Origin: Exiguobacterium sp. FSL W8-0210
GTDB lineage: Bacteria; Bacillota; Bacilli; Exiguobacteriales; Exiguobacteriaceae
DNA: 64,000 nt
Direction of reading: 5' to 3'
Assembly: GCF_038006045.1 (NCBI RefSeq)
Contig: NZ_JBBOUK010000001.1
Coordinates: forward strand, 279,001-343,000
The notes below the pieces were generated by a model, which saw nothing but the letters and a program-made list of their open reading frames with translations, had not been told where the DNA came from and searched no databases. Made by a program: the position numbers and the translations under genes. Positions 49,926-58,360 of the stretch are shown in pieces. Each line of letters begins with the position of its first letter. Positions within the stretch are counted from its first letter, which is position 1.

Positions 49926-51719
49926 TTATTTCGTTGAAACAGCGCAATTCGTTGCTTTCGCAAGAATCTTCGAATAGGCACGTGCGCCCTTGATATTCAA
50001 ATGGACACCATCTGCTTCGAAGTAAGATGGATGTTTGACGGCAACAGCATGCCAGTCGATCAGTTCGACTCGCTTCCGTTTCGATGCCTCGCGTAACATC
50101 TGATTGACCTCTGCTTCCCACGGACGCGGGACGCGTGCAGTGACCAGATAGACGTGATCGGCATTTGCGAATTGATCGAGCAAACTGTTCAACTGATCCT
50201 TTCGGAAGCTACCGTTCGTTCCGAGGTGGAGAATGACTTGGCGTCCATGTCGATTATACGCGGCATACTGCTCACTCAGCGGAATCGCTTCTCGCAGCTG
50301 ACGACCGAGTTTCGCATCAATCGTCAATTGCTTGAGCGTACTGCCGAGATAATCTTCGACACCGAGTAAGACCGAGTCCCCGATCGCAAGCGTCGGTCGA
50401 CAGATTTTTCGCTGATCGGGCTTTGCTTTTGGTGTCGTCGGTTTCAGGATCGGCTTCGGTTTTTCTTTTGGCGCCGCTATCTTCTCGAAAGCAGGTTCTG
50501 GCTTCGGCGTATCGGAGACAGCAAGAATCGATAAGTTACCGATGAAGCTGACGATGAGAATCGTCAACACGGCAACACTCGTCCACTGCAACGTCGAAAA
50601 CTGACGTAACTGCCGCGGATGTAACGACAGACGTTCTAAATAACCGGATAGTCCGTGCTGACGAATCGGACGTTCGATAAAGCGATACGATGCTTCAGTT
50701 AAGGCGACAAGCACGACGACGATCAATACGGTCCGAAGTAATGAGAACGTGCCGATTTGCTCGACTGGCGTCATCAGTGTGATGACGGGAAAATGCCACA
50801 GATATAGACCGTACGATCGTTTACCGATCGCAACAAGGCCTGGATGCGCAAACCATCGACTCCAAATCGACGCCGGATGAGCAATTGTAGCAATCATTAG
50901 TGCAGCAAGGACGGCGACAAGGAAAAAACCACCCCGGTATAAGAAGCTTCCGAACTCACTTGTGACAATCATCAATATAAGCAAGAGTGGCAAAGTAACG
51001 GCACCTATTTGATTCAGTAACCGGACACCACGTTTTGGGATATCGAGCTTAAAGCGGGTTGGTTGCCACGCGAAAGCGAGTAGACTCCCAATCAATAGGG
51101 CGAATAACCGAGTATCCGTGCCATAGTAGACACGACTTGGATCTTCACCAGGTGTGAACTGAATCGCCATCGCAAGCACGGATGCACCGATCGCAACGCC
51201 CATCAATTGCAGGAACAAGCGACGATTTTTCATTCCGAACCAAAGTAAGATCGGGAATAGCAGGTAGAACTGCTCCTCGATTGCGAGTGACCAAAGGTTT
51301 TGAATCGGTGATGGCTTACCGAACGACTCGAAATAGGAGACGTCATGGAAGATATACCACCAGTTCGTCCCGTAAATGAGCGCAAAGGCACTATCTTGGC
51401 GAACCGTATGCAACAGTTCGCGTTCAAAGATGGTTACGTACCCGAGAACGAGTAACAGCATGACGAATAGGGCCGGGAACAGGCGACGGAAGCGATGAAT
51501 CCAAAATCGTTTCAAATCGAGGCGTCCGGTCGTCTGCCACTCGCGTAACAAGAGACCGGTAATCAGATAACCGGATAGGACGAAAAAGAGATCAACACCG
51601 AGGAAACCACCGGAGAAGAATGAAACCGACAGATGGTAGAGAATGACAGATAGAACAGCGAAGGCACGTAAGCCATCAAGCCCTGGCATATATGTAATCG
51701 AACGAGACGAGGATTTCAT
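49926..51719 (-). CDS. OatA-type peptidoglycan O-acetyltransferase
   Basis: A 597-residue two-domain protein. The N-terminal acyltransferase-3 domain has about eleven helices, the motif GLDGLRAFAVLSVILYH with its catalytic His, and GFLGVDLFFVLSGYLIT. The extracellular SGNH domain (about 425-597) has the nucleophile Ser in IGDSVLLG and the Asp-His pair in DGVHLN. This is the OatA layout, which O-acetylates muramic acid and gives lysozyme resistance. Other targets, such as teichoic acids, are possible. The start at 51719 follows AAAGGAGTTGTTC. Confidence 0.88.
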   Translation of the reverse strand: MKSSSRSITYMPGLDGLRAFAVLSVILYHLSVSFFSGGFLGVDLFFVLSGYLITGLLLREWQTTGRLDLKRFWIHRFRRLFPALFVMLLLVLGYVTIFERELLHTVRQDSAFALIYGTNWWYIFHDVSYFESFGKPSPIQNLWSLAIEEQFYLLFPILLWFGMKNRRLFLQLMGVAIGASVLAMAIQFTPGEDPSRVYYGTDTRLFALLIGSLLAFAWQPTRFKLDIPKRGVRLLNQIGAVTLPLLLILMIVTSEFGSFLYRGGFFLVAVLAALMIATIAHPASIWSRWFAHPGLVAIGKRSYGLYLWHFPVITLMTPVEQIGTFSLLRTVLIVVVLVALTEASYRFIERPIRQHGLSGYLERLSLHPRQLRQFSTLQWTSVAVLTILIVSFIGNLSILAVSDTPKPEPAFEKIAAPKEKPKPILKPTTPKAKPDQRKICRPTLAIGDSVLLGVEDYLGSTLKQLTIDAKLGRQLREAIPLSEQYAAYNRHGRQVILHLGTNGSFRKDQLNSLLDQFANADHVYLVTARVPRPWEAEVNQMLREASKRKRVELIDWHAVAVKHPSYFEADGVHLNIKGARAYSKILAKATNCAVSTK

Positions 51720-51819
51720 AAGACACGAACAACTCCTTTAAAACGACAACTAATTTCTAACAGTCTTTAGTGTATCGAATTCCAATTTCAAAGAAGTGTC
51801 TAAGAAGTAACAACCTGAC

Positions 51820-51850
51820 CAAAAAAGCACCCGATGCGCACATCGGATGC
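51820..51850 (-). terminator. Terminator after the histidine kinase gene
   Basis: On the minus strand GCATCCGATG pairs with CATCGGGTGC and is followed by six T. Confidence 0.8.
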
Positions 51851-51854
51851 AGGC

Positions 51855-53204
51855 TTATGAAATATGTGGAAAACGACAGGTCACGATGAAGCGGTTGTCT
51901 TGTGAAGTCAACGCGACGTTCCCCGCATGACGCGCCATGATTTGCTGAACAATCGACAGACCGATGCCGGAGCCACCAGACGAGCGGGAAGCATCGGACG
52001 TCCCGAACGGTGTTAGCCATTCGTTTAGTTCCTCTAGCGTATAAGTCGATTCAATCGCATTTGAACAGATCAGCTGGATACCTTCTGCGTCGTCGTTGAT
52101 GGTAATCCGAAGATCACCGGTCCCGTGAAGCGTCGCATTGCGAATCAAATTCTCAAGCAAGCGTCGTAAGAGCATCGGATCGGCGAAGAGAGTCGCGTGT
52201 GCAGGACCATTGACAGTAGAAGAAGTGCCAGGAAACAGTTCCAGGACTTGTTCCGTCAGTGTGACGAGATCAAGCGATGTCCGTTCGACTGGATAATCGG
52301 TGTTCGATAATTTAGCGAGCGTGAACAATTCGTCGATCCGGGAAGCGAGCGTTTCTGACTGTCGGGTGACAATCGCTAGAAGCTCCGTCCGTTCCGTCGC
52401 GGATAACGTCTCGTGTTTTTCGGTTAGCCACTGGATGAAGCCTTGGATTGAGGTCAACGGAGTCCGTAGGTCGTGCGACAGACTCGTGATCAATCGCAAC
52501 TGCTCGACGAACCGCTCCTGGTCGCGTACGCGTAAGGTGCGGAGTTCCTGTTCGATTCGTTCGATCGATTGGGCGAACAACTTGAATTCCTTCGGTCCTT
52601 TGACGGGAGGTAACGGTTCCGTTGGCGCTGGTTCGACCGTCAACCGCTCAAGCCGTCGCTCGAGTTCGCGGAACAAACCAGCGATCCAACGTGTTAAAAG
52701 CAGTAAAAAGACGATGAACAAGACGACTTGTAAGATGAAGAAGGCGTTCGAATTACCGACTTGATATTCATTGAGTGTTGGTTTATCGGACTGAACAGTC
52801 AAAAAATAGCCAGGCTCACGGGTTCCAAGATTGATCGCTTCGATATGGTGCAATGTCCTAACCTTTCCTGTGTCTGATGGCTCCCGCTCGGTTGGTGTTT
52901 GCTCAGCAAGCAGTCGGCTCGGTGTTAAGTCTTTTGGATACTTGTCGGAAGCGCTGACCAGACGACCATTGGCATCGTATACTGCCCACTCATAGGGCCC
53001 GGTCGGTATTTGTCCATTTTGATAACGTATAATGTCCTCTTTAACAGCGCTCACCGTGTCTTCTTCCGTCGTGTAGTAGTAACGGGGAACCGTTTTTCCA
53101 CCAAGCGGCAATTGACTCGCCAGCAACCAGGCAAGTGCCGTACTCAAAAATGCAGCGAGCAGCAACAAGACAAGCATCCAAACAGTTAGTTTGATCCGTC
53201 TCAT
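51855..53204 (-). CDS. Sensor histidine kinase of a two-component system
   Basis: A 449-residue kinase. TM1 (about 7-30) and TM2 (about 150-170) flank an extracellular domain of about 120 residues. The HisKA domain has ITSLSHDLRTPLTSIQGF with the phosphorylated His, and the HATPase part has the N box LLENLIRNATLHG and the G box SGGSGIGLSIVQQIM. It overlaps its regulator by four bases. It resembles OmpR/EnvZ-class kinases of Bacilli; the signal is unknown. Confidence 0.92.
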   Translation of the reverse strand: MRRIKLTVWMLVLLLLAAFLSTALAWLLASQLPLGGKTVPRYYYTTEEDTVSAVKEDIIRYQNGQIPTGPYEWAVYDANGRLVSASDKYPKDLTPSRLLAEQTPTEREPSDTGKVRTLHHIEAINLGTREPGYFLTVQSDKPTLNEYQVGNSNAFFILQVVLFIVFLLLLTRWIAGLFRELERRLERLTVEPAPTEPLPPVKGPKEFKLFAQSIERIEQELRTLRVRDQERFVEQLRLITSLSHDLRTPLTSIQGFIQWLTEKHETLSATERTELLAIVTRQSETLASRIDELFTLAKLSNTDYPVERTSLDLVTLTEQVLELFPGTSSTVNGPAHATLFADPMLLRRLLENLIRNATLHGTGDLRITINDDAEGIQLICSNAIESTYTLEELNEWLTPFGTSDASRSSGGSGIGLSIVQQIMARHAGNVALTSQDNRFIVTCRFPHIS

Positions 53205-53890
53205 GGCTCAACCTTATAACCAACGCCCCAGACCGTCTGGAGGTGGCGCGGTTCTTTCGGGACATCCTCAATCTTGTCGCGGAGCTTATGGATCAGGACC
53301 ATGACAGCGTTCGACGCGGAACCAAGTGCTTCCTCCTGCCAAACCCGTTCATACAGGTCTTCAGCCGAGAAGACACGACGGGGGTGACTCAAAAAGAGCG
53401 CCAGGCAATCAAATTCACGGCGTGTCAGGGCGAGCGGTACATCGTATTTAAAGATGACGCGTTCGTCTTCTTTGAGTGTGAACGGACCGACCTGAATCGC
53501 TGAAGCAGTAGTCGGGACATGATACTGACTGACGCGGCGTAACAGCGCCTTGACGCGGGCGACGACTTCAAGCGGATTGAACGGTTTACCGATGTAATCG
53601 TCCGCCCCGAAGGTCAAACCTTGAATTTTATCCATGTCTTCGCGTTTCGCTGTCAGCATCAAGACGGGTAACGTGTGACCGGCAGCGCGCGCAGCTTGAA
53701 CGGTCGAGAAGCCATCGCGAACGGGCATCATCACGTCGAGTAACATCGCATCAACTGGACGCGTTGCAAGAGTCGCTAACGCTTCCTCACCATTTTCGGC
53801 TTCGAGGATCTTGTACCCTTCATTGGTTAAATACAGTCGAAGCAATTGACGGATGTCTGCTTCATCGTCAACGATCAAGAGCGTGGGCAT
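53201..53890 (-). CDS. OmpR-family response regulator
   Basis: A 229-residue regulator. The receiver has the acidic pair in IVDDEAD, the phosphorylated Asp in LLDVMMPVRDG (about residue 51), and Thr/Lys in LMLTAKRED and GKPF. The C-terminal winged helix ends in GVGYKVEP. The start at 53890 follows AGGAGGAATCTACAC. It overlaps the methyltransferase gene by 23 bases and the kinase by four, so all three genes form one operon. Confidence 0.93.
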   Translation of the reverse strand: MPTLLIVDDEADIRQLLRLYLTNEGYKILEAENGEEALATLATRPVDAMLLDVMMPVRDGFSTVQAARAAGHTLPVLMLTAKREDMDKIQGLTFGADDYIGKPFNPLEVVARVKALLRRVSQYHVPTTASAIQVGPFTLKEDERVIFKYDVPLALTRREFDCLALFLSHPRRVFSAEDLYERVWQEEALGSASNAVMVLIHKLRDKIEDVPKEPRHLQTVWGVGYKVEP

Positions 53891-54443
53891 GTGTAGATTC
53901 CTCCTGTTGTACCCCCTCGAAAACATAAGCCGGGGGCAGATTGTAGAGCGTGTGCGAATAACTGTGTTCTTGGAAATAGTCCCGGAACATCTTGAACTGG
54001 AACCGGGTGTATTGAAAGGCGATGAAGTGACCGCCTGGTCGTAGTAACGTTTGAAATTGTGCTAATAAGTCATGCCGCAACGCTGCCGGGAATGACGCGA
54101 ACGGGAGACCACTGACGATGACGTCGATCTGTCCGCTCCATGAATCGGATAATCCTTGAACGTCACCAATGAAGAGAGTGACATTCGTTTCCTGAGCCAG
54201 TAATTGTTCGAGTGCCGGGCGGAACGTTTCGCTCCGTTCACAAATCAAGAGATGTGTCTCCGGTGAACGAGCGGCCAGTAAAGCTTTGGTGATCGCTCCG
54301 TCACCCGCTCCGACTTCAAGAATTTGGCGTGGACGATCGGCGACGGCGCGTCGTGCCATCATTTCAGCCAGACGTGGACTGCTCGGTGCGATGGCTCCGA
54401 CACGGAGTGGTGCGTGAAGTGCTTCTTTTAAGAAATCAAACAT
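53868..54443 (-). CDS. Class I SAM-dependent methyltransferase (PmtA-like)
   Basis: A 191-residue cytosolic methyltransferase. The SAM-binding motif ILEVGAGDGAITKALL is at about 40-55, with the acidic end of strand two in LICERSE. The segments IVSGLPFASFPAALR and LLRPGGHFIAFQY follow the layout of phospholipid N-methyltransferases and of rRNA dimethylases; the GLPF variant favours the former, but the substrate is not certain. It is the first gene of an operon with a two-component system. Start at ATG 54443; the ribosome site (AAAGTAGGG) is only fair. Confidence 0.8.
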   Translation of the reverse strand: MFDFLKEALHAPLRVGAIAPSSPRLAEMMARRAVADRPRQILEVGAGDGAITKALLAARSPETHLLICERSETFRPALEQLLAQETNVTLFIGDVQGLSDSWSGQIDVIVSGLPFASFPAALRHDLLAQFQTLLRPGGHFIAFQYTRFQFKMFRDYFQEHSYSHTLYNLPPAYVFEGVQQEESTHAHALDR

Positions 54444-54605
54444 GAAAACCCTACTTTCCGTTGAGTATATCATGTAGTATGCACATCGTCCCTTTCGAAA
54501 ACAGGACGATGTTTCTTAAGTGAATCTTAAACATATCAATGCCTGATTTTCGGCGACATGATGACCGGACAAGCCGGTATACTAAGGACAAAGGAGGGGA
54601 AGGCG

Positions 54606-55649
54606 ATGGAACATCACACGTATTATGAAGCGCTCGTTCGCCGGGGCGCGACGTACGAAGGAACGTTTTTTGTTGGTGTCAAGACGACCGGCATCTTTTG
54701 CCGTCCGACGTGTCCGGCACGAAAACCGAAAGCAGAGAACTGTGAGTTTTTTGAGACGGCGCAAGAGGCATTACTTGCCTCTTATCGACCGTGCCGTCGT
54801 TGTCATCCGCTTGCTTATCCCGGCGATCATGGTACGATTCAACGCTTGATCGAAGCGGTCGAGGCAGAACCAGACAAACGATTCAAGGAAGCCGATTTTC
54901 GAGCACTTGGTCTCGATGAATCAACGGCACGCCGCCAGTTCAAGAAACGCTTCGGAATGACGTTCGTCGCGTATGCTCGGGCACGACGGATGGGGCTTGC
55001 GATGAAGGAGATCCGGACCGGTAAGCCGATCATCGAAGGGCAGTTGGCTGGAGGTTATGAATCGAGTAGTGGTTTTCGTGAGGCGTCAGCACGGATTCTC
55101 GGGCAGGCACCGTCGCGCTTTGACGGGCAGGTCTTACGCGCGAAATGGCTTGATACACCACTCGGTTCGATGCTGGCGATTGCTGACGATCAACTCTTAC
55201 ATCTGCTCGAGTTCGTCGACCGACGTGGACTGGAGCGGGAAATCGAACAATTACGTCAAAAAGCGCGCGCTGTCATCGTTCCCGGGGAATCACAGGTCTT
55301 TGGACAAATTGAAGCGGAGCTCCGTCGTTACTTCAAAGGAGAGCCGGTATCGTTTCAAACACCTTTGATGCGATACGGGACGCCATTTCAACGCCGCGTC
55401 TGGGAAGAACTCGAACGGATTCCGAGTGGGGAGACGATCTCGTACCAAGAGCTGGCGATCCGGATCGGTCAACCGACCGCTGTTCGTGCCGTCGCACGAG
55501 CGAATGGAGCGAACCAACTGGCAATCGTCATTCCGTGCCACCGGGTCATTCGGACGAATGGAGATTTAGGTGGATACGCGGGTGGACTCGCACGCAAGGA
55601 AACATTGCTCAAACTGGAGCGCACACAGAGAGGATTGGATGAAGGATGA
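54606..55649 (+). CDS. ada: Ada: bifunctional DNA methylphosphotriester repair, AraC-type activator and O6-methylguanine transferase
   Basis: A 347-residue protein with the complete Ada layout. The N-terminal domain has four zinc Cys (32, 36, 63, 66) in FCRPTCP and CRRC, which take a methyl from phosphotriesters. An AraC-type helix-turn-helix (about 85-175) follows, then the O6-methylguanine-DNA methyltransferase domain with the acceptor PCHRVI near residue 305. The start ATG at 54606 follows AAGGAGGGG. It overlaps the next gene by four bases. As in E. coli, methylated Ada would activate its own operon. Confidence 0.95.
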   Translation: MEHHTYYEALVRRGATYEGTFFVGVKTTGIFCRPTCPARKPKAENCEFFETAQEALLASYRPCRRCHPLAYPGDHGTIQRLIEAVEAEPDKRFKEADFRALGLDESTARRQFKKRFGMTFVAYARARRMGLAMKEIRTGKPIIEGQLAGGYESSSGFREASARILGQAPSRFDGQVLRAKWLDTPLGSMLAIADDQLLHLLEFVDRRGLEREIEQLRQKARAVIVPGESQVFGQIEAELRRYFKGEPVSFQTPLMRYGTPFQRRVWEELERIPSGETISYQELAIRIGQPTAVRAVARANGANQLAIVIPCHRVIRTNGDLGGYAGGLARKETLLKLERTQRGLDEG

Positions 55650-56692
55650 GTTTGATTAAAGATGTGTTTTCACCGAGTTGGCTCGACCGCTTAGGAGCAG
55701 CGGTCGATGTATCAGATTTTCGAAGACGAGTCGAACAGAGGGACTGGGAAGAACTCGCGTTTAAACAACGCGTCCGTCGTGTGGCGAAGACACTAGAGAC
55801 GATCTTGCCAGCGTTTCCGGATGCAGCGGGGGAGCTAGAGCGACTCGCACCGCAGTTTACCGGGCTACCGGGGATCGTTTTTCCGGAGTACGTCGAACGA
55901 ACGGCAGACCTTTCTGACTGGTCGCTTGCATTAGAGACACTCGCCAAGTTGACGTCACATTCGACGTCGGAGTTCGCCGTTCGGCGTTTTCTACTTGTCG
56001 ATCAGGAACGATATCTCGACCAGGCACTCAAATGGACAACATCAGATGATGAACATGTCCGGCGCTTAGCGTCTGAAGGAACACGCCCGCGTCTGCCGTG
56101 GGGACAAGCGATTCCGCGTTTGATTGCTGATCCGCGTCCAGCATTACCGATTCTTGACGCCTTACTACAGGATCCGTCACTCTACGTCCGAAAAAGTGTC
56201 GCCAATCACTTGAACGATATTTCAAAGACACATCCGGAATACCTGATCGAGCGAATCGAACGTCACTTAGGAACAGATCCGAATACAGACTGGATTTTAC
56301 GTCACGCTTCCCGGACGTTACTGAAGCGCGGAAATCCAGAAGTATTACAGTTGTTCGGACACGTCACGCAAGGTGAGGTCGAGGTGACGGACTTGGTCGT
56401 CTCACCAGTGACGATTGGTCAAGAGTTACAGTTTTCGTTTCAAGTAAACAGTTCCGTCGAGCAACGTCTGCGTCTTGAATACGCGATCGATTACGTCAAA
56501 CAACGCGGAACGAGTCGGAAGGTGTTTCAACTGCGGGAGCGGGAAGTCAAAGGTGTCTTACAAGTCGAACGACGCCAATCGTTTCGGAACATGACGACGC
56601 GTGTCCATTATCCCGGAACACATACATTGACAATTTTGATTAACGGAGAGGCTTACGCGACAGCAACGTTCGAGGTCGAGGAGGAGAGCTGA
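55646..56692 (+). CDS. DNA alkylation repair protein (AlkC-like HEAT-repeat glycosylase)
   Basis: A 348-residue protein with HEAT-like repeats. The segment EGTRPRLPWG is characteristic of AlkC/AlkD-type glycosylases and holds aromatic and Arg residues of the DNA-binding cleft. The last roughly 90 residues form a beta-rich, Ig-like domain (DLVVSPVTIGQELQFSFQV) found in AlkC relatives. It probably removes 3-methyladenine or similar bases. Its start overlaps ada by four bases (ATGA), and it is the second gene of the operon. Confidence 0.85.
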   Translation: MSLIKDVFSPSWLDRLGAAVDVSDFRRRVEQRDWEELAFKQRVRRVAKTLETILPAFPDAAGELERLAPQFTGLPGIVFPEYVERTADLSDWSLALETLAKLTSHSTSEFAVRRFLLVDQERYLDQALKWTTSDDEHVRRLASEGTRPRLPWGQAIPRLIADPRPALPILDALLQDPSLYVRKSVANHLNDISKTHPEYLIERIERHLGTDPNTDWILRHASRTLLKRGNPEVLQLFGHVTQGEVEVTDLVVSPVTIGQELQFSFQVNSSVEQRLRLEYAIDYVKQRGTSRKVFQLREREVKGVLQVERRQSFRNMTTRVHYPGTHTLTILINGEAYATATFEVEEES

Positions 56693-57034
56693 ATGCAAGG
56701 GAGACATCCGGATTTTACGACGTCACGCCTGTTTGTCGAAGCAACGGATGACGAATCGGGTTGTAAGTGGACGTTGCATGCGTTACGTGAGAAAACAATC
56801 GTCGGAACGATTACCTTCACATGGAATGGATCGACCGGAAACTTACGTTATACAACGACGGATGAGGACGATCAGCGCGGATACATCACAGAAGCGTTGA
56901 CGTCGATTCTATCATATCTCGCGCGGACGTTATTACTGACGCGTGTCTACGGCGAAGCAGGCAGTGAGACAGTCTGGCGTCGAAACGGATTTCAGTTGCA
57001 GGCGAATCGATATGCACGCGAACTCCATCACTAA
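56693..57034 (+). CDS. Short GNAT-like protein, third gene of the Ada operon
   Basis: A 113-residue protein starting directly after the AlkC stop, with GAGGAGAG as ribosome site. It resembles the C-terminal two-thirds of a GNAT N-acetyltransferase: TIVGTITFTW strand, QRGYITEALTSILSYL as the acetyl-CoA-binding helix, and TRVYGEAGSETVWRRNGFQ. It lacks the usual N-terminal strand-helix region, so it is shorter than typical members (about 145 or more). Its activity and substrate are unclear. Confidence 0.7.
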   Translation: MQGRHPDFTTSRLFVEATDDESGCKWTLHALREKTIVGTITFTWNGSTGNLRYTTTDEDDQRGYITEALTSILSYLARTLLLTRVYGEAGSETVWRRNGFQLQANRYARELHH

Positions 57035-57063
57035 AGCCCCGTCTGCTTAAGCAGGACGGGGCT
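57035..57063. terminator. Bidirectional terminator between the Ada operon and the P-loop gene
   Basis: AGCCCCGTC pairs with GACGGGGCT around TGCTTAAGCA, itself self-complementary. Confidence 0.8.
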
Positions 57064-57072
57064 CGTTTGTGC

Positions 57073-57651
57073 TTAGACCGTTGTTTTGGACCAGTTGAAA
57101 TGGTTGCAAATCGCTTCAGCGCTTTCGCGTGCACTTAATTGTTCCGTATCAAGGAAGAGATAGTTGACGTCCGGTAGTTCGCCCGGCAGCGAACGTGTCC
57201 GGTATCCGTCCGCCGTCTCACGTAAGTCTTGTTCAGAAGCAGCGAGGTCACGCTTCGTTACTTTGTGTGTCAATCGGTTTTCGGTCGTGTTGCGGTGAAG
57301 ACGGGTTGCGACCGGCGCATCCAGTTCAACGATATAGACGTCAGCACCCGCTTGTTCGAATAATTCGACTGTCTCTTCAATGAACTCGAGACCACCGCCT
57401 TCGACACCGAATAGACAGAGGAATGTAAACAGCACACCTTCGAGCGAACTGTTCGCCATTTCCTTGAACATCTCGCGCCGGATCGTATCCTTTAGGCGAT
57501 GGTGTGCAGGTTCAGAGAAATCAAAATAAGGCAATAACAGATCGATTGTCTGATGGTTATGGAAGACTTTCATCTCCGTCAATCGTTCGATTTCCTGACC
57601 AATCGTCATCTTTCCGACCGCTTGGGGACCAAGTAACAAGACAAATTTCAT
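57073..57651 (-). CDS. P-loop kinase-like protein
   Basis: A 192-residue nucleotide-binding protein. The Walker A motif GPQAVGKMT (residues 8-16) starts right after the first strand, and the LFLFTFLC-like hydrophobic second strand and ENRLTH lid region (about 130) recall shikimate or cytidylate-type kinases. No clear Walker B could be placed. It is annotated in many Bacilli only as an AAA-type or kinase protein. Start at ATG 57651; the ribosome site AAAGGAAATGAGG precedes it. Confidence 0.75.
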   Translation of the reverse strand: MKFVLLLGPQAVGKMTIGQEIERLTEMKVFHNHQTIDLLLPYFDFSEPAHHRLKDTIRREMFKEMANSSLEGVLFTFLCLFGVEGGGLEFIEETVELFEQAGADVYIVELDAPVATRLHRNTTENRLTHKVTKRDLAASEQDLRETADGYRTRSLPGELPDVNYLFLDTEQLSARESAEAICNHFNWSKTTV

Positions 57652-57783
57652 AGATGAACCTCATTTCCTTTTTCTGCTAAGAATAGCACATTCCGACGAG
57701 TGACATCACTAGAACGTTTGTTCGTAATTTGATATAATTCAAGTATGAAGTCCCGTCGTGTCCTTGTCTGAAGGAGGACAATC

Positions 57784-58311
57784 ATGCAAGAACAATGGAA
57801 AGCCGTCATCGGCTATGTAGGTATATATGAAGTCTCATCGTTTGGTCGCGTAAGATCGCTCGACCGAACGATCGTAACGTGTCGCGGTGTCCAGCAACGC
57901 CGAAAAGGTGTCTTGCTCCGTCCACGGCTCAATCGGGAAGGGTACCGGAAAGTCACGCTCTATCAAAGTGGTCGAGGAGAGCGGATGCAAGTCGGATTGC
58001 TTGTCGCAAAAGCCTTTCTGACGACAGACGTCACGGAAGCACAACTCGTCCGGCGCAACGGCAAACGGGCTGACGATCAGTTGTCGAACTTAGAGGTTCT
58101 GCCTTCAATCGATCAGCAGTATAACGAACTGCTTGGTGAGTTCGATCTCTTGTTAGGTCAACATGTGACGCTGTCGCCATTTCAGATTCGAACGATTCGC
58201 GCGCAGTACGAAAAAGGGAAAACGATTCGTCAATTGGCAGAGCAGTATCAGGTGACGGAAAACCGAATCCGCAACATCATCGATAAAAAGGAAGCACGTT
58301 ATATCGGCTGA
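57784..58311 (+). CDS. NUMOD4-domain protein with a degenerate HNH region and C-terminal HTH
   Basis: A 175-residue protein. Residues 5-55 form a NUMOD4 domain (EQWKAVIGYVGIYEVSSFGR), which in homing endonucleases precedes an HNH nuclease. The HNH region (about 72-105) keeps the spacing and the end LSNLEVL, but the catalytic His positions are lost: LLVAKAF stands where HRLVA-type His is expected, and LVRRNGK stands for VNHxDG. A helix-turn-helix (TIRQLAEQYQVTENRIRNI) closes the protein. It therefore looks like a DNA-binding protein derived from a homing endonuclease. Start at ATG 57784 behind GAAGGAGGACAATC. Confidence 0.78.
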   Translation: MQEQWKAVIGYVGIYEVSSFGRVRSLDRTIVTCRGVQQRRKGVLLRPRLNREGYRKVTLYQSGRGERMQVGLLVAKAFLTTDVTEAQLVRRNGKRADDQLSNLEVLPSIDQQYNELLGEFDLLLGQHVTLSPFQIRTIRAQYEKGKTIRQLAEQYQVTENRIRNIIDKKEARYIG

Positions 58312-58320
58312 GACCAGAAT

Positions 58321-58360
58321 AAAGGAGCGTTTACCAGAGATGGTAGACGCTCCTTTGATT
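58321..58360. terminator. Terminator hairpin between the NUMOD4 and chemoreceptor genes
   Basis: AAAGGAGCGT pairs with ACGCTCCTTT, with inner TACCA/TGGTA. A T-rich tail follows on the plus strand. Confidence 0.8.
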
